Notes: a model not told the origin generated them from the sequence alone. A stretch of DNA of 64,000 nucleotides from CAVSRC01 sp963732845 (GCA_963732845.1 CAVTBE010000018.1:186001-250000), one strand, 5' to 3'. Numbered from the stretch's first letter, positions 10,210 through 19,847 are shown. A program made the numbers and translations.

Positions 10210-11634
10210 GAAGTCGCGGTCGCCTGATTCCGTCTGAGGGTCGAGATTCGGACAGGGCTTGTGCGATGGCGATGCGGGGGGAGAGCGGGGCTCAGGGCGA
10301 TCTGGTCGTGACATGGGCTGAGATGCCGCGGTCTCCGGGGCACGCCTTCTACGACAAGCTCCAGAAATTGCTGATCGAGGCGGGGTTCGACGCTTTCGTC
10401 GAGGAGGTTTGCAAGCCGTATTACGCGCCGCGCATGGGCGCGCCGTCGCTTCCGCCGGGCCGCTATTTCCGCATGCACATGGTCGGGTATTTCGAAGGCA
10501 TCGACAGCGAACGCGGCATTGTTTGGCGTTGCTCGGATTCCTATTCGCTGCGGGATTTCCTGCGGCTGGCGAACCGGGACAAGGTTCCCGATCACTCGTG
10601 GTTGTCGAAGACGCGCTCGCGCCTGCCGCATGAGGCGCATGAGAAAGTGTTCGGCTGGGTTTTGAACCTTGTCGCTGAGCGCGGCCTGGTGAAGGGCGAG
10701 CGGATCGGCGTCGACGGTTCGACCATGGAAGCCAACGCTGCGCTGCGAACCATCGTGCGTCGCGACAGCGGCGAGACCTATCGCGCGATGCTGACGCGCA
10801 TGGCGCAGGAGAGCGGCGTCGAAACGCCGACGATCGACGATCTCGTCCGGCTCGACCGCAAGCGCAAGGGCAAGAAGCTCTCGAACGAAGAGTGGACGAG
10901 CACGGCCGATCCCGACGCCAAGATCGCCAGAATGAAGGACGGCTCGACGCACCTGGCTTACAAGCCCGAGCACGCGGTCGACCTCGACACCGGCGTCATC
11001 GTGGCGGCCCCGATCCATCCGGCCGACGAGGGCGATACGACGACGCTCGATCCCACGCTGGAGGCGGCGGCGCGCAATCTCGCCGATATCGGCCTCGCGC
11101 CGACGCCCGAGGCCCCCTGCGAGTTGATCGCCGACAAAGGGTATCATTCACGAGAGGGGCTGAAGGACCTCGACGGCGGCGTCTGGAAGACGCGGATCGC
11201 CGAGCCGAAACCCTCGAAGGGTTATTTGCGTTGGCATGGCGATGAAACGGCGCGTGACGCCGTCTACGCCAACCGCGCGAGGTTGAAATCCGGCATTGGA
11301 CGGAAGGCCATGCGCCGACGCGGAGAAATGGTCGAACGCAGCTTCGCCCATGTGCTCGATCGCGGCGGCATGCGCCGCGCGTGGTTGCGTGGGCGTGAGA
11401 ACGTTCACAAGCGCTACCTGATCCACGTCGCGGGGTTCAATCTCGGCATTCTGATGCGCGCGCTGTTGGGGGGCGGAACTCCAAGAGAGGCCGCGAACAC
11501 CAAAAACGCGCTTCTGTTCGTCATTCAGACCGATGTCGCGGTTGCAATCATCATCATCGCCGATGATCGACCGCAAAATGGCTTTCCTCGCCATCGTCGC
11601 CGCCCCAGAGGCAGATTGATCAAACTGCGACTTC
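10210..11634 (+). mobile_element. IS1182-type insertion sequence
   Basis: Imperfect inverted ends GAAGTCGCGGT (10210-10220) and the complement of GAAGTCGCAGT (11624-11634) enclose one transposase gene. The true ends may extend a few bases outward. To the right it abuts a remnant of an IS1380-type transposase. The matching other half of that gene is not present on the left, so insertion was accompanied or followed by a deletion. Confidence 0.65.
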
Positions 11635-11675
11635 AGACATCGGGATTGGCGAAGGCGGCGTCGGCGCGGAAATAG
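10266..11675 (+). CDS. IS1182-family transposase, probable 3' frameshift
   Basis: The N-terminal DUF772-type domain (HAFYDKLQKLLIEAGFDAF, PPGRYFRMHMVGYFEGID, SYSLRDFLRL) is followed by a DDE nuclease domain: IGVDGSTMEANAAL, then CELIADKGYHSREGLKDL and GEMVERSFAHVLDRGGMRR. The open frame reads past the inverted end to 11675. If one base is removed near 11555, the C-terminus becomes MIDRKMAFLAIVAAPEAD with a stop at 11617-11619, inside the element. That is the more likely native end, so the copy is probably slightly damaged. Confidence 0.85.
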   Translation: MAMRGESGAQGDLVVTWAEMPRSPGHAFYDKLQKLLIEAGFDAFVEEVCKPYYAPRMGAPSLPPGRYFRMHMVGYFEGIDSERGIVWRCSDSYSLRDFLRLANRDKVPDHSWLSKTRSRLPHEAHEKVFGWVLNLVAERGLVKGERIGVDGSTMEANAALRTIVRRDSGETYRAMLTRMAQESGVETPTIDDLVRLDRKRKGKKLSNEEWTSTADPDAKIARMKDGSTHLAYKPEHAVDLDTGVIVAAPIHPADEGDTTTLDPTLEAAARNLADIGLAPTPEAPCELIADKGYHSREGLKDLDGGVWKTRIAEPKPSKGYLRWHGDETARDAVYANRARLKSGIGRKAMRRRGEMVERSFAHVLDRGGMRRAWLRGRENVHKRYLIHVAGFNLGILMRALLGGGTPREAANTKNALLFVIQTDVAVAIIIIADDRPQNGFPRHRRRPRGRLIKLRLQTSGLAKAASARK

Positions 11676-12122
11676 AGGCGCGAGACCTTGCTGCGATAGC
11701 GGGCCACGACCGGGTCGAGCACATCTTGCCAGCCGTCGGCGCTGTGAACGTTGCCCGGACGAAGCTCGCTGCGTTCCAGATCACCGAACTGGTTGAACAC
11801 GAACAGCGGATGATAGCAGGTGCAGGCGAAGTGGCCGTTCCAGATGCTCATCTCCTGCTCGCCGTGGGTCGGGCTGACGCTTGAATCGATATCGAGCACG
11901 ATGCCTCTCGGTGGACGGCGGCCGTGCACACGGTCGATCCATTGGCCGGAGAGATCGGCAAGTGCCGAGAGGTTCTTCGCCACCGTCAGCCAGCGCGTCT
12001 CGAAGCGCCCCATCTGGCTCGGCGATGCCGCCACGCCCGAAGCCGCCTTGCCACCGACGATCCAACGCATCGCCGGATCATGGCGCAGGCGGTCGGCGTC
12101 GTTGACATCCTCGTATCCAGCG
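11635..12122 (-). pseudogene. IS1380-family transposase fragment
   Basis: The minus strand encodes LAGYEDVNDADRLRHDPAM, then RWIVGGKAASGVAASPSQM, GIVLDIDSSVSPTHGEQE (first catalytic Asp) and SRLYFRADAAFANPDV (second Asp). The protein stops where the IS1182-type element begins and lacks both its N-terminus and its C-terminal third. It differs clearly from the intact IS1380 copy at 2006-3349, so it is a separate, older insertion. Its right edge lies only about 20 bases before the ugd start codon. Confidence 0.85.
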
Positions 12123-12144
12123 AGCCGGGAACAGGACGTATTCC

Positions 12145-13491
12145 ATGAAGATCACGATGATCGGCGCCGGCTATGTCGGACTGGTGAGCGGCGCCTGCTT
12201 CTCCGACTTCGGCCACGAGGTGATCGTGGTCGACAAGGACCAGAGCAAGCTCGACCGGCTGGCGCAGGGGATCATGCCGATCTACGAGCCGGGGCTGGCC
12301 GAACTGGTCAAGCGCAACGAGGCGGCGAACCGGCTGTCTTATGCCAGCGACCTGTCGCAAGCCATCGACGGGGCCGACGCGATCTTCATTGCCGTCGGCA
12401 CGCCGACCCGGCGCGGCGACGGCTTCGCCGATCTGACCTTCGTCTTCGAGGCGGCCGACACCATCGCCGCGGCGGTGAAGCACCGCTGCGTGGTGGTGTG
12501 CAAGTCGACGGTGCCGGTCGGCACCAGCCGGGCGGTGCGCGAGCGCATCCACAAGGCAGGTGGGCAGACGCAGATCGAGGTCGCCTCGAATCCGGAGTTT
12601 CTGCGCGAGGGCTCGGCCATCGACGACTTCAAACGCCCGGACCGGGTGATCGTCGGGGTGGAGAGCGAGCACGCCCGCGAGGTGATGAAGGCGATCTACC
12701 GGCCGCTGTCGCTCAACCGAATCTCGATGCTGACCACGGGCCTGGAGACGGCGGAACTGATCAAGTACGCCAGCAACGCGTTCCTGGCGACCAAGATCAC
12801 CTTCATCAACGAGATCGCCGACCTGTGCGAGCGGGTCGGCGCCGACGTCCAGGACGTGGCGCAGGGCATCGGGCTCGACCGGCGCATTGGGCCGAAGTTC
12901 CTGCATGCCGGCCCCGGCTATGGCGGTTCGTGCTTCCCCAAGGACACGCTGGCGCTGCTCGAGACGGCGAAGGCCGCCGGTGCGCCGCTCTCAATCGTGC
13001 AGGCGACGGTCGACGCCAACGACGCCCGCAAGCGGGCGATGGCGGAACGCATCATCGCCACGCTGGGCGGCAGCGTGAAGGGCAAGACGGTGGGCGTCCT
13101 CGGCGTCACCTTCAAGCCCAACACCGACGACATGCGCGATGCACCGGCGTTGACGATCATCCCGATGCTGCAGGAAGCCGGCGCCAAGGTGCGCGCCCAC
13201 GATCCGGAGGGGATGGCGATCGCCCGCACGCAGCTTCCTGACGTCCTGTGGTGCGACGGTCCCTATCACGCGGCGGAAGGCTCGGACGCTCTGGTGATCC
13301 TCACCGAATGGGACGCCTACCGGGCGCTCGACCTCGACCGCATCAGGAGCCTGATGCGCGGCAACGCCGTCATCGACCTGCGCAACGTCTACCGGCCGGA
13401 GGAAGTCGAGGCGGTCGGCCTCACCTATCTCGGCATCGGTCGCGGCGCCGGGCAAGGCGGCGCCGGCAGCCGGGAAGCCGCGGCGGAGTAG
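12145..13491 (+). CDS. ugd: UDP-glucose 6-dehydrogenase
   Basis: Oxidises UDP-glucose to UDP-glucuronate with two NAD+ in the cytoplasm. The 448-residue protein has the Rossmann motif GAGYVG at residues 7-12, the conserved VGTPTRRGD and NPEFLREG (149-156) blocks, and the catalytic cysteine Cys263 within GYGGSCFPKD. The C-terminal UDP-binding domain has VLGVTFKPNTDDMRDAPA. Length and all catalytic residues are normal. Upstream lies only an insertion-sequence remnant, so its promoter must be inside that remnant or come from read-through. Its product feeds the uxs decarboxylase encoded about 4 kb to the left, or enters the polysaccharide as glucuronate. Confidence 0.95.
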   Translation: MKITMIGAGYVGLVSGACFSDFGHEVIVVDKDQSKLDRLAQGIMPIYEPGLAELVKRNEAANRLSYASDLSQAIDGADAIFIAVGTPTRRGDGFADLTFVFEAADTIAAAVKHRCVVVCKSTVPVGTSRAVRERIHKAGGQTQIEVASNPEFLREGSAIDDFKRPDRVIVGVESEHAREVMKAIYRPLSLNRISMLTTGLETAELIKYASNAFLATKITFINEIADLCERVGADVQDVAQGIGLDRRIGPKFLHAGPGYGGSCFPKDTLALLETAKAAGAPLSIVQATVDANDARKRAMAERIIATLGGSVKGKTVGVLGVTFKPNTDDMRDAPALTIIPMLQEAGAKVRAHDPEGMAIARTQLPDVLWCDGPYHAAEGSDALVILTEWDAYRALDLDRIRSLMRGNAVIDLRNVYRPEEVEAVGLTYLGIGRGAGQGGAGSREAAAE

Positions 13492-13614
13492 GCGTGAGGC
13501 GCCTCCCAGACGACCGCCAGCGCATTGCGGTGGCCGGGGGGCGGATTTTCACGATACGATCGGCTGCCGCGCAGCGCCTGAAACCGAACGGGTCAATATG
13601 GAACGAGTTCAGTT

Positions 13615-14757
13615 TTGACCATCGTCTCCCACGCACAGAACTTCGAAGACGTGATCCTTTGGCGTGCCCTGAAGCACGTTGAACATGGCTTCTACATCGA
13701 TGTCGGGGCGCAGGACCCGGTGTTCGATTCGGTGAGCCTTGCGTTTTACGAACAGGGCTGGCGCGGCGTCCATGTCGAACCCAGCGCAGACTACGCGGAG
13801 AAGCTGCGCCAGGCGCGTCCCGACGAAGACGTCATCAATGCCGCCGTCGGCAAGCAAGACGGGGAAATCCGGTTCTTCGAGATCACCGGCAGCGGACTGA
13901 GCACCGGCGACGAGGAAATCGCCAGAAAGTCCGCGGCCGAGGGGGCGCCGGTCAGGGAGGTCAGCGTCGCCTGCCGACGGTTCGCGTCGGTGCTCGATGA
14001 CTACAGGGACCGCGACATCCACTGGCTGAAGATCGATGTCGAGGGGATGGAAGCCGCCGTCATCGAAGGCTGGCCGCCATCGCAGGTGCGGCCGTGGATC
14101 GTCGTTGTGGAAAGCACGCTGCCCAACTCCACCATTCCGAGCCATCAGGCGTGGGAGCCGCACCTTGTCGCCCTCGGCTATGAGTTCGCCTATTTCGATG
14201 GGTTGAACCGGTTCTACGTCAGTACGGAGCATCCGGAACTCCGCGAGCGCGTCGGCCCGGCGCCGAATTTCTTCGACGATTTCGTGCTGGCCAGGACTTC
14301 GAAATTCAGTGCCGCGCTGGTGTGGGAAATCGAAGCCGAGCAAATACGCGGGGCAGCCGAACGCGAGGCCCGGATCTGGACCGAGGATCGTCTCACGGCG
14401 GAGCATGCGGCACGAACGCGGGCCGAGGCACACCTGGCGGAGACCGAGACGCGGCTCACGCAACAGCTCATTGCCGAGCAGTTCTACAGGAAAGCGGCGG
14501 AGGATCAGGTCGCCGCGATGCTCGCCTCGTCGTCATGGCGCTTGACGGCGCCATTGCGCTCCAGCGGCCGTGCTCTGCGCTGGCTGGTGCGCGGGGGACG
14601 GGCGTGGGTGACATTCAAGCCGGGCTCTCGCCCGCGACGGGTCGCGCGCCACGCGGCCATCGCTTCGGCGCGCTATGTCCTGGCTAGGCCGGCCCTGGCG
14701 CGGCTGACAAAGAGCGTGCTGCGTCTCTCCCCGGCGTGGCCAGGCGCGTCCAGCTGA
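13615..14757 (+). CDS. FkbM-family methyltransferase with C-terminal coiled coil
   Basis: A 380-residue SAM-dependent methyltransferase. The start is taken at TTG 13615 because the product then begins MTIVSHAQNFEDVILWRAL, the usual start of this subfamily. An ATG at 13598 leads to a stop after six codons. The SAM-binding motif is GFYIDVGAQDP (25-35) and the FkbM block is LKIDVEGMEAAVIEGW (138-153). Residues 238-303 form an Ala/Glu/Arg-rich coiled coil. SSSWRLTAPLR (305-315) and a basic C-terminus follow. It lies between ugd and the three-module glycosyltransferase. Likely roles are O-methylation of a sugar or capping of the growing chain. Confidence 0.85.
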   Translation: MTIVSHAQNFEDVILWRALKHVEHGFYIDVGAQDPVFDSVSLAFYEQGWRGVHVEPSADYAEKLRQARPDEDVINAAVGKQDGEIRFFEITGSGLSTGDEEIARKSAAEGAPVREVSVACRRFASVLDDYRDRDIHWLKIDVEGMEAAVIEGWPPSQVRPWIVVVESTLPNSTIPSHQAWEPHLVALGYEFAYFDGLNRFYVSTEHPELRERVGPAPNFFDDFVLARTSKFSAALVWEIEAEQIRGAAEREARIWTEDRLTAEHAARTRAEAHLAETETRLTQQLIAEQFYRKAAEDQVAAMLASSSWRLTAPLRSSGRALRWLVRGGRAWVTFKPGSRPRRVARHAAIASARYVLARPALARLTKSVLRLSPAWPGASS

Positions 14758-14879
14758 TGCTCGCCGTGCCTTCGACGACAGTCCCCGTCCTGCCGGACAA
14801 CGCTGCGAACGCCTCTGCTCTGTCGCCGCGCGCGCGCCGGATCTATCTCGACCTGAAGACTGCCGTCACAAGGCAGTAG
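14757..14879 (+). CDS. Possible 40-residue coupled open frame
   Basis: The ATG overlaps the stop of the FkbM gene (TGATG at 14755-14759) and the frame ends with TAG eleven bases before the next ATG. It encodes a short polar peptide with LSPRARRIYLDLKTAVTRQ at its end. The tight spacing on both sides suggests translational coupling. The product is unrecognised; it may be a real small protein or a relic of a longer N-terminal region of a neighbour. Confidence 0.35.
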   Translation: MLAVPSTTVPVLPDNAANASALSPRARRIYLDLKTAVTRQ

Positions 14880-14890
14880 CGGGAGCGACC

Positions 14891-17800
14891 ATGCGAATTG
14901 TGATCGATTTGCAGGGCGCGCAGACGGGCAGCGCCAAGCGCGGAATTGGCCGCTACTCCCTGGAGCTCACCAAAGGAATGCTGCGCCACAAGGGCGAGCA
15001 TGAAATCATCATCGCGCTGAGCGGGCTTTTTCCCGATTCCATCGCGCCGGTTCGGCGGGCGCTGGATGGCCTGATCGCGGACGACAGGATCGTCATCTGG
15101 CAGGCGGCGGCCTCAGCGGTATTCGGCGACGGAACGGACATCTGGCGCCGGCGCGCCGGCGAGCTTGCGCGCGAGGCGTTTCTGCTGGGCCTCGAGCCCG
15201 ATGTCCTGCTGGTCACCAGCCTGATCGAAGGCTTCAACGAAGACGCCATCACCAGCGTCGCGACGTTTCCCTTTTCGCCGCCCACCGCGCTCATTCTTTA
15301 TGATCTCATTCCGCTTCTCTACCCGAAGATCTACACCGATTTCGAGCCGGTCCGGAACTGGTACAACGAGAAGGTCGAGCACCTTAAGCGTGGCGACCTG
15401 TGGCTGTCGATTTCGGGCTCTGCCGGCGCTGAAGGCGTCGCGCTGCTGAACCTCGACTCCTCACGCGTCTTCAACATTTCGACGGCGGCGAGCGACGCCT
15501 TCGTACCGGTGAAATATTCCTCAGCCGAGGCGGAGGCGCTGTGCCGCTCCCTCGGCATATCGCGGCCCTTCATCCTGACCACGGGCGGAGGAGAGCCGCG
15601 AAAGAACCTCGACAAGCTGCTTCAGGCGTTCGCCGGACTTGGAGAGCGTCTCGACAAGGACTCGCAGATCCAATTGGTGGTCTATGGCTGCACCAAGCCG
15701 ACCGATCGCCTTCTGCTGGAAGGATGGCGAGCCAAATCGTCGATCAAGAAGGATCGCGTCGTCATACTGGACCACATCGGCGACGACGACCTGATCGCCC
15801 TCTACAATCTGTGCGAACTGTTCGTCTTTCCCTCGTGGCACGAAGGGTTCGGCCTGCCCGCGCTGGAGGCGATGCAATGCGGGGCGCCGACGATCGCCGC
15901 CAGGACGAGCAGTCTGCCGGAGGTGATTGGCCGGGAGGATGCCCTTTTCGACCCGCACAACGTGACGGAGATGCGGGAGAAGATCGCCAAGGTCCTGAAC
16001 GACCCGGCGCTGAGAGCGGCGCTGGCCGAACACGGCCTGAGGCAGGCACGCGAGTTTTCATGGGATGCCACGGCAAAACGGGCGATGCCCGCGATCGAGA
16101 GCCTCGCCAGCACGCGTCCGCGGGTTTCCGTTCCACAACAGAAACTGTACCGCACCCTCATCGCGGCGATCGGCACCATCCCGCAAGACAAGGGGGCGCC
16201 TTCCGAAGGCGACCTCGCCGCCATCGCCATGGCAATCGCCCACAATGAAGCCGCTGCGGCGCCCTTCCGGCGTCCGGCGACGTTGCCACAACAGCTCGTG
16301 TGGCGGCTGGAGGGGCCGTTCGACAGCAGCTACAGCCTGGCGCTGCTGAACCGGGAGACGGCGCGGGCGCTCCATGCATTGGGCCATCGCGTGGCGCTCC
16401 ATTCGACCGAGGGGCCGGGCGATTTCCCACCGAACGAGGCCTATCTGCGGGCCAACCCGGATCTCGCCGCCTTTCATGCCGAGGCACGGACGATCAGCCA
16501 GGAGGCGGCGGATGTCGTCAGCCGCAACCTCTACCCGCCGCGCGTCCACGACATGGACGGCAAGCTCAACCTGCTGCACCACTACGCCTGGGAAGAGTCG
16601 GGCTTTCCGCGCGACTGGGCGGACGATTTCAGTGCCTGCCTCAACGGCGTGACCTGCCTGTCGTCGCATGTCGAAAAGATCCTGATCGATCACGGCGTCT
16701 CATGCGGCCTCGCGGTTTCGGGATGCGGCGTCGACCACTGGGAGCGCATCGAACGAGACCCCGATTTCCGGCTGGCGACGACCCGCTCCTTCCGGTTTCT
16801 CCACGTCTCCTCGTGCTTTCCCCGCAAGGGCGCCGATCTGCTGCTCGAGGCCTATGGACGCTCCTTCTCCAGCGCAGACGACGTGCTGCTGGCGATCAAG
16901 ACGTTCCCGAATCCGCACAACGAGATCCACAAGTGGCTGGCGGAGGCGAAAGCCGGGAAGCCGGACTTCCCCGATGTCCTGATCATCGAAGACAATCTCA
17001 CCGACGCCCAGCTGAAGGCGCTTTACGAGCAGTGCCAGGTGCTGGTCGCGCCGAGCAAGGCGGAGGGATACGGCCTGCCGATGGCCGAGGCGATCCTCTC
17101 CGGCCTGGCGGTCATCACCACTGCATGGGGCGGCCAGCGCGACTTCTGCAGCGAAGAAACGGCATGGCTGGTCGACTATGAATTCGAGCCGGCCGTTTCG
17201 CACTTCGCCCTGTACGGCTCCGCCTGGGCCCGTCCGTTCGTGGAGCCTCTCGCCGCGACCATGAAGGCGGTCCACGAGACGCCCCCGGCGGAGCGGCAGA
17301 TGCGGATCGCACGCGGCCGTCAACGCCTGCTGGAGACCTCGCGCTGGACGCATGTCGCCGACAGGCTGGTGACGGCCGCGCGGACATTCGCCGCCGAGGG
17401 CGCAACGCCGCGCCCGAAGGTCGCCTGGGTGTCGACATGGAACACCCGGTGCGGCATCGCCAGCTATTCGGCGCATCTCCTGCGCAACATGTCGTCCGAC
17501 ATCACCATCCTCGCTCCGACAAATCAGGAGCTGACGCAGGTCGACGGGGAGAACGTCATCCGCTGCTGGCGCAGCAATGCCGGCGACGATCTCGACGGCC
17601 TCGCAGAGGTCATCCGCGACAAGGATTTCGATACGGTCGTCGTTCAGTTCAACAATTCGTTCTACGAGTTCGACGCGTTTGGCGCGTTCCTGAACAAGTT
17701 GCACGAGCAGCGGCGGACGGTGGTCGTCACGTTGCATGCGACGGCCGACCCGGAAGGCGACCCGGAATGGGCCAAACGCAAGCGGCTGGCCCTGCTGCGC

Positions 17801-18547
17801 GATCCGCTGTCGCGGTGCGCCCGAATCCTGGTGCATGCGGTTCCGGATCTCAACCGCCTGAAGGCGCTCGGCCTGGTCGACAACGTGGCCCTGTTCCCGC
17901 ATGGCATCCTGGATATTCCGGCCGTCGAAGACAGCAGGCCGGCCAAGGATCGAAGCTTCGTCATCGGCTCCTACGGCTTCTTCCTGCCGCACAAAGGGCT
18001 CCTCGAGCTCATCGAGGCGGTCGCCCTGTTGCGGCAGCGGGGCGGTGTACCGGTCAAGCTGCACATGGCCAACGCCGAATACCCGGTCAACCTGTCGACG
18101 GCGCTGATCAGCGACGCCCGGCGGCTGGTCGCGGAGAGGGGACTGAAAGATTACGTGACGATCGACGCGGCTTTCCGCACGGACGATCAGAGCTTGGCGA
18201 TCCTGAGGCGTACGGATCTTCTCGCTTTTCCGTATCAGCAGACGGCTGAATCGGCGAGCGGCGCCGTGCGTTACGGTCTTGCGGTGGGAAAGCCGGTCGC
18301 CGTCACGCCGCTCCCCATTTTCCACGACCTCGGCGCGGCGGTCTTTCATCTGCCCGGCTGCAGCCCGGCCGAGATTGCCGACGGCATCGCGCACATACGA
18401 GAGGAAATGCTTGCCGGCTCGGCGGACTACGACAAGGTGATGCAGGAAGCCGAACGCTGGCGCGAGGCTCACCGCTATTCGCGCCTCGGCCCGCGCCTTG
18501 ACGGAATCCTGACGGCGCTGGCCCGAAAACACAGGCGCGCCCGCTAA
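14891..18547 (+). CDS. Three-module glycosyltransferase (tandem GT4-like domains)
   Basis: A 1218-residue cytoplasmic protein made of three GT-B glycosyltransferase units. Module 1 (about 1-415) begins MRIVIDLQGAQTGSAKRGIG and has the EX7E pair E318/E326 in WHEGFGLPALEAM. Module 2 (about 465-830) has RFLHVSSCFPRKGADLLLEA and E725/E733 in KAEGYGLPMAEA. Module 3 (about 843-1218) has VAWVSTWNTRCGIASYSAH, IGSYGFFLPHKGLLELIEA and TAESASGAVRYGL, where only the first Glu (1120) is kept. This layout resembles multi-domain O-polysaccharide polymerases such as WbdA of E. coli O8/O9, which build a repeat with several linkages from one nucleotide sugar. With Wzm/Wzt and ManB in the locus, GDP-mannose is a plausible donor. 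Confidence 0.88.
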   Translation: MRIVIDLQGAQTGSAKRGIGRYSLELTKGMLRHKGEHEIIIALSGLFPDSIAPVRRALDGLIADDRIVIWQAAASAVFGDGTDIWRRRAGELAREAFLLGLEPDVLLVTSLIEGFNEDAITSVATFPFSPPTALILYDLIPLLYPKIYTDFEPVRNWYNEKVEHLKRGDLWLSISGSAGAEGVALLNLDSSRVFNISTAASDAFVPVKYSSAEAEALCRSLGISRPFILTTGGGEPRKNLDKLLQAFAGLGERLDKDSQIQLVVYGCTKPTDRLLLEGWRAKSSIKKDRVVILDHIGDDDLIALYNLCELFVFPSWHEGFGLPALEAMQCGAPTIAARTSSLPEVIGREDALFDPHNVTEMREKIAKVLNDPALRAALAEHGLRQAREFSWDATAKRAMPAIESLASTRPRVSVPQQKLYRTLIAAIGTIPQDKGAPSEGDLAAIAMAIAHNEAAAAPFRRPATLPQQLVWRLEGPFDSSYSLALLNRETARALHALGHRVALHSTEGPGDFPPNEAYLRANPDLAAFHAEARTISQEAADVVSRNLYPPRVHDMDGKLNLLHHYAWEESGFPRDWADDFSACLNGVTCLSSHVEKILIDHGVSCGLAVSGCGVDHWERIERDPDFRLATTRSFRFLHVSSCFPRKGADLLLEAYGRSFSSADDVLLAIKTFPNPHNEIHKWLAEAKAGKPDFPDVLIIEDNLTDAQLKALYEQCQVLVAPSKAEGYGLPMAEAILSGLAVITTAWGGQRDFCSEETAWLVDYEFEPAVSHFALYGSAWARPFVEPLAATMKAVHETPPAERQMRIARGRQRLLETSRWTHVADRLVTAARTFAAEGATPRPKVAWVSTWNTRCGIASYSAHLLRNMSSDITILAPTNQELTQVDGENVIRCWRSNAGDDLDGLAEVIRDKDFDTVVVQFNNSFYEFDAFGAFLNKLHEQRRTVVVTLHATADPEGDPEWAKRKRLALLRDPLSRCARILVHAVPDLNRLKALGLVDNVALFPHGILDIPAVEDSRPAKDRSFVIGSYGFFLPHKGLLELIEAVALLRQRGGVPVKLHMANAEYPVNLSTALISDARRLVAERGLKDYVTIDAAFRTDDQSLAILRRTDLLAFPYQQTAESASGAVRYGLAVGKPVAVTPLPIFHDLGAAVFHLPGCSPAEIADGIAHIREEMLAGSADYDKVMQEAERWREAHRYSRLGPRLDGILTALARKHRRAR

Positions 18548-18578
18548 GGACAGTGGCGGATTCGGTGGAGCTGTCGCG

Positions 18579-19622
18579 CTACTGCGCGAGAAGATCGATG
18601 TGATCTTCTCCGATTTCGCGAAAGACGGCCATGACGGCATCGATGTCGCCGCCGCAGTCGGTGACATGGCCGTCCTTGTGCAGGACCGACAGCTTGTATC
18701 CGCGCTCGACGAAGGACTGCAGGTATTCGTGCCCGCTCATCGCGGACAGGTTGGGCATCACTTCCGGGCTGAATTCGCTGACGATGACGGGATGGTCACG
18801 CTCGATGATGCTGCTCAGTCCGGCAAGCGCGGCCCCTTCGGCGCCTTCCACGTCGACCTTGATGAAATCGACGCGATCGTTCTTGCGGTCGCCCAAGACG
18901 GTTTCAAGGCCAACCACCGGCACCATCGTTGCGCCCAGCGGCGCCGCATAATTCCCGGGCAATTGCGTGGTCGTGCCATTGCTGCCGTCCGTCCTGAGCG
19001 CCAGCATTCCGGCTTCGCGACCCGCGGCAACCGGCAGGATTTTGATCTGTGCGAACCCGTTGAGGCGGCGACTGGCTTCCATCAGCTTGACGTTCATCGG
19101 ATTTGGTTCGACGGCAAGGACACTGCCGGACGGACCGACCAGGGCGGCGGCGGTCAACGTCAGGAAACCGACATTTGCTCCGATGTCGATGACCGACATG
19201 CCGGGCCGAAGGATCCGCTTGAACGCGGCTACCGTGTGGGGCTCGTAGGCCTTCGCCTTGATCGAGGCGCAGATCGTCGGCTCGTCAGGCCAGACCAGGA
19301 TGTCGAAGCCGTCTTCGGTCACGACTTCGACGGTGTTTTCGTATTGCTTGGTCAACAATCCGCGCAGATCGAATTCTTCGCTGGTGAGAAAGGTTGTCAC
19401 GACGGCGCGGAGGTCCGCGCCCACCCGGCTCAGATGCGCACGACGCTCGTCCGGACTCGGCTGACGCCCGAGAAGCAGGCGAAAGCAGGCCATTATGTCC
19501 GCCTCTGTCGCATAGGGACTCGACGGATCCGGTTCCGTAGTCGAGGCATCCGGTGCCGGCTTCGAGGTATCGCGTTCCGGCGCAGGTTGCTCCCGCTCAG
19601 TTACTTGCTTTCTGCGAAACAT
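18579..19622 (-). CDS. FkbM-family methyltransferase with DUF4214-like N-terminus
   Basis: The start MFRRKQVTEREQ at 19622 is preferred; 29 further open codons upstream look non-coding. After a low-complexity Pro/Asp-rich stretch, residues of the form DIMACFRLLLGRQPSPDERRA and TTFLTSEEFDLRGLL resemble the small DUF4214 module found next to polysaccharide enzymes. The SAM motif is MSVIDIGANVGFLTLTAAAL, then VLAVEPNPMN, and the FkbM block is VDFIKVDVEGAEGAALAGL. It is the last of three minus-strand genes and is convergent with the large glycosyltransferase. A sugar O-methyltransferase role is inferred from context. Confidence 0.82.
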   Translation of the reverse strand: MFRRKQVTEREQPAPERDTSKPAPDASTTEPDPSSPYATEADIMACFRLLLGRQPSPDERRAHLSRVGADLRAVVTTFLTSEEFDLRGLLTKQYENTVEVVTEDGFDILVWPDEPTICASIKAKAYEPHTVAAFKRILRPGMSVIDIGANVGFLTLTAAALVGPSGSVLAVEPNPMNVKLMEASRRLNGFAQIKILPVAAGREAGMLALRTDGSNGTTTQLPGNYAAPLGATMVPVVGLETVLGDRKNDRVDFIKVDVEGAEGAALAGLSSIIERDHPVIVSEFSPEVMPNLSAMSGHEYLQSFVERGYKLSVLHKDGHVTDCGGDIDAVMAVFREIGEDHIDLLAQ

Positions 19623-19847
19623 AAACGTGGCTTTTACTTGCTGCACCTTGAATAGATGAACGAACGGCTCATCGCCCGCTCCGCGGCTTGTGCATGGAGG
19701 CGAGAACACAGAAATCTATCAGCCGGCACCAACCCCTCCTAGTGGTTTTTCCCGCGATCCCGCGACCGGCGGCATTCACAACCCGAAAGCGGCCACGGAC
19801 TCACGCGGTCGGGATGAGCGACGGTCGCCCGGCGCTGCGCGGCTGCC

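Noticed and set aside
16700..18667. 655-codon minus-strand open frame opposite the three-module glycosyltransferase
   Set aside because: Shadow of a strongly conserved gene; composition and lack of motifs argue against coding.
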